Below, piece by piece: positions 63,900 to 64,000 of a stretch of 64,000 bases of DNA. Source of the stretch: Candidatus Methanomethylophilaceae archaeon (GTDB taxonomy: Archaea > Thermoplasmatota > Thermoplasmata > Methanomassiliicoccales > Methanomethylophilaceae); contig JAFTYV010000058.1 in NCBI GenBank assembly GCA_017461225.1, positions 20,211 to 84,210 on the forward strand. Reading direction: 5' to 3'. Position 1 is the first letter of the stretch, and every line of letters starts with the position of its first letter. The notes under the pieces are model-generated. The model saw only the letters and a list, made by a program, of their open reading frames with translations. It did not search any database and had not been told where the DNA came from. The translations under genes and the position numbers were made by a program.

Positions 63900-64000
63900 T
63901 GGTAAGACGGCCAAAGCGGCGGGGTCACACCCGGTCCCATTCCGAACCCGGCAGTAAAGTCCGCCCGCGTACCTGTCTGTACTGTAGTGCGCAAGCCTAC
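63900..64000 (+). rRNA. rrf: 5S ribosomal RNA (5' part, truncated by the window edge)
   Basis: The segment GGCGGGGTCACACCCGGTCC followed by CATTCCGAACCCGG is the conserved loop A-helix III region of archaeal 5S rRNA. The 3' end, with the helix I partner, lies beyond the window. No 23S rRNA or rRNA spacer lies upstream; the por operon ends just before, so this 5S gene is unlinked, as is usual in Thermoplasmata. Confidence 0.88.

Noticed and set aside
1..64000. CRISPR arrays, insertion sequences, prophage or toxin-antitoxin loci
   Set aside because: No regularly spaced repeats, transposase, integrase or typical toxin-antitoxin pair was seen; gene content is core housekeeping.

Overview
This window is chromosomal DNA from a GC-rich methanogenic archaeon, most likely of the order Methanomassiliicoccales (class Thermoplasmata). 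It carries the methanogenesis genes hdrC and hdrB, the methanogenesis marker mtxX and a NiFe-hydrogenase maturation protease. Archaeal information-processing genes are spread throughout: aRF1, S3Ae, L10e, L37e, L41e, Sm-like protein, Sec61-beta, an RNase P subunit, Dph2 and archaeal PurP. A 5S rRNA gene stands alone at the right edge. No complete coding sequence called here ends in TAG; all end in TGA or TAA. That fits a lineage known for reading amber as pyrrolysine, but no pyl gene is present. I saw no CRISPR array, insertion sequence or prophage; this is a core chromosomal segment.

Layout. 1-6.9 kb: UMP kinase (partial), aRF1-argS-GNAT, purP, tRNA-Gln, a winged-helix regulator and adenylate kinase. 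7-16.3 kb: an FAD dehydrogenase, an M50 protease, a PUA/PAPS-reductase/ferredoxin fusion, a polytopic membrane protein, a zinc-ribbon protein with arginine decarboxylase, a PAC2 protein, an M16 peptidase, the hydrogenase protease and a LysR-type regulator. 16.4-18.8 kb: hdrCB and S3Ae. 18.9-23.7 kb: intron-containing tRNA-Met, then an operon of Get3 ATPase, a Met-rich helical protein, AMMECR1, dihydroorotase and a Cys-cluster protein. 23.8-28.4 kb: Sm-L37e-purF, tRNA-Ala, and a tRNA-Arg/L41e/tRNA-Trp cluster whose tRNA-Trp intron holds a box C/D guide RNA. 28.5-33.3 kb: a minus-strand ACT-hom-cimA-ACT-PFL operon for aspartate-family and isoleucine metabolism. 33.4-35.3 kb: tRNA-Ser, a nitrilase, nadE and tRNA-Glu. 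35.4-38 kb: a metal-homeostasis group (CsoR, TerC, ZIP, NikR). 38.1-46.7 kb: a disordered acidic protein, a cation/proton antiporter, Sec61-beta, two tandem sugar-phosphate isomerase paralogs, a GlmM-type mutase and class I LysRS. 46.7-51.7 kb: an HD protein, SerS-YhbY-Rnp4, an unknown protein and L10e. 51.7-58.1 kb: dph2, a nitroreductase, mtxX, the preQ0 genes queD-queC-queE, and a NifX/Mrp pair divergent from a CBS-ParB protein. 58.1-63.8 kb: PEP synthase divergent from the pyruvate:ferredoxin oxidoreductase operon, so pyruvate/PEP interconversion and acetyl-CoA chemistry share one regulatory region.

Gene expression features recur. Many first genes of transcription units have a TATA-like box about 30 nt before the start codon, implying leaderless mRNAs. 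Two divergent gene pairs appear to share one AT element. Many genes are followed, a few bases after the stop codon, by a GC-rich hairpin, sometimes with a T-tract.
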